From: Phytoseiulus persimilis | Taxonomy: Eukaryota > Arthropoda > Arachnida > Mesostigmata > Phytoseiidae | Reading direction: 5' to 3' | DNA: 64,000 nucleotides | Assembly (NCBI GenBank): GCA_037576195.1 | Contig: CM075104.1 | Location: 5,710,775 to 5,774,774 of the forward strand | Position numbers and translations under genes: made by a program | Part shown: piece by piece, positions 63,701 to 64,000 of the stretch | Layout of the letters: every line of letters starts with the position of its first letter | Numbering within the stretch: the stretch's first letter is position 1 | The notes under the pieces: model-generated | The model's database searches: none | Told to the model about the DNA's origin: nothing | The model's input: the letters and a program-made list of their open reading frames with translations, nothing else

Positions 63701-64000
63701 TTATCTAACCGCGGCCATCACGCAAGTTTCTCTTCATCCTGGCGGATCTTTGGTGTTCCTCGTGGAGTGCTCTCAACATTCTCTTCTAGAGGACCTCGGG
63801 AACGACGAGTACTTCGTCTTCCGAAGCTGACTTGCGTTGACTGGGAGCGGTCCAACGGCGAAGGCAAATGACGGTGTTCGGGACACCGATATCGAATTAA
63901 TACAAATCTTCCTGATGATCTTCAGTAGCTCCAGTTGGGAGCTTGAAAGGTAGGCCCCGGTGCTACCCGATGAGGTGCCGCCCCTGTCCCCCCCCACTCT
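63701..64000. other. No gene recognised
   Basis: The end of the window. Possibly continues the gypsy relic on the minus strand, but I see no diagnostic motif. Confidence 0.3.

Noticed and set aside
63317-63871. 184-codon plus-strand open frame
   Set aside because: It overlaps, on the opposite strand, the recognisable gypsy integrase reading. It has no domain of its own and is best explained as a shadow.

Overview
The window looks like a transposon-dense stretch of an animal nuclear genome, most likely an arthropod. A mite or other chelicerate is my best guess, by inference only. The evidence: two intact Toll-like receptor genes with an arthropod-type ectodomain and TIR domain, an F-box/LRR gene with an animal AATAAA poly(A) signal, a GT..AG intron in a transposase gene, and many class I and class II eukaryotic elements. 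I see no bacterial operons, Shine-Dalgarno sites, rRNA, convincing tRNA or CRISPR array.

Layout. 0.7-2.6 kb: intact F-box/LRR gene (+). 3.8-7.5 kb: decayed minus-strand retroelement coding sequence split by a 1.8-kb hAT element with a perfect 8-bp target duplication. 7.7-9.0 kb: second copy of the F-box/LRR gene, truncated and frameshifted. 10.4-16.6 kb: minus-strand Ty3/gypsy remnant interrupted by a 4.3-kb MULE (FLYWCH plus MULE transposase) whose inverted termini are 7 x 15-bp arrays. 16.85-22.55 kb: decayed minus-strand Helitron of the Helentron type (HUH Rep, Pif1-like helicase, C-terminal endonuclease), with an OB-fold-like relic at 24.6-24.9 kb. 23.36-23.77 kb: 45-bp minisatellite. 25.44-30.12 kb: young, complete-length but mutated Ty3/gypsy element with 158-bp LTRs and TSD ATCAC. 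30.1-34.6 kb: dispersed repeats, a gypsy gag-protease relic and a hAT relic. 35.76-38.41 kb: Toll-like receptor A (-). 39.1-40.05 kb: foldback-like inverted repeat. 40.1-42.2 kb: large 45-bp satellite array. 43.7-47.0 kb: second copy of the 30.1-31.3 kb repeat, split by a minus-strand LINE. 47.0-50.75 kb: decayed Ty1/copia element carrying a SINE-like insertion with a 14-bp TSD. 51-54 kb: hAT and pogo/Tigger relics. 54.47-57.91 kb: internally deleted BEL/Pao element (-) with TSD GCATA. 58.63-61.29 kb: Toll-like receptor B (-). 62.2-63.7 kb: hAT/pogo composite copy and a gypsy integrase relic.

How it fits together. The probable host genes are the F-box/LRR gene and the two Toll-like receptors; everything else recognised is mobile or repetitive DNA. 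Both gene families arose by local direct duplication, and elements later landed between and beside the copies. Several insertions can be ordered from their target duplications: MULE into gypsy, hAT into the retroelement, SINE into copia, LINE into a repeat copy, and BEL beside Toll B, where the paralogous site next to Toll A is empty. Homologies were assigned by reading motifs by eye; no database search was run.
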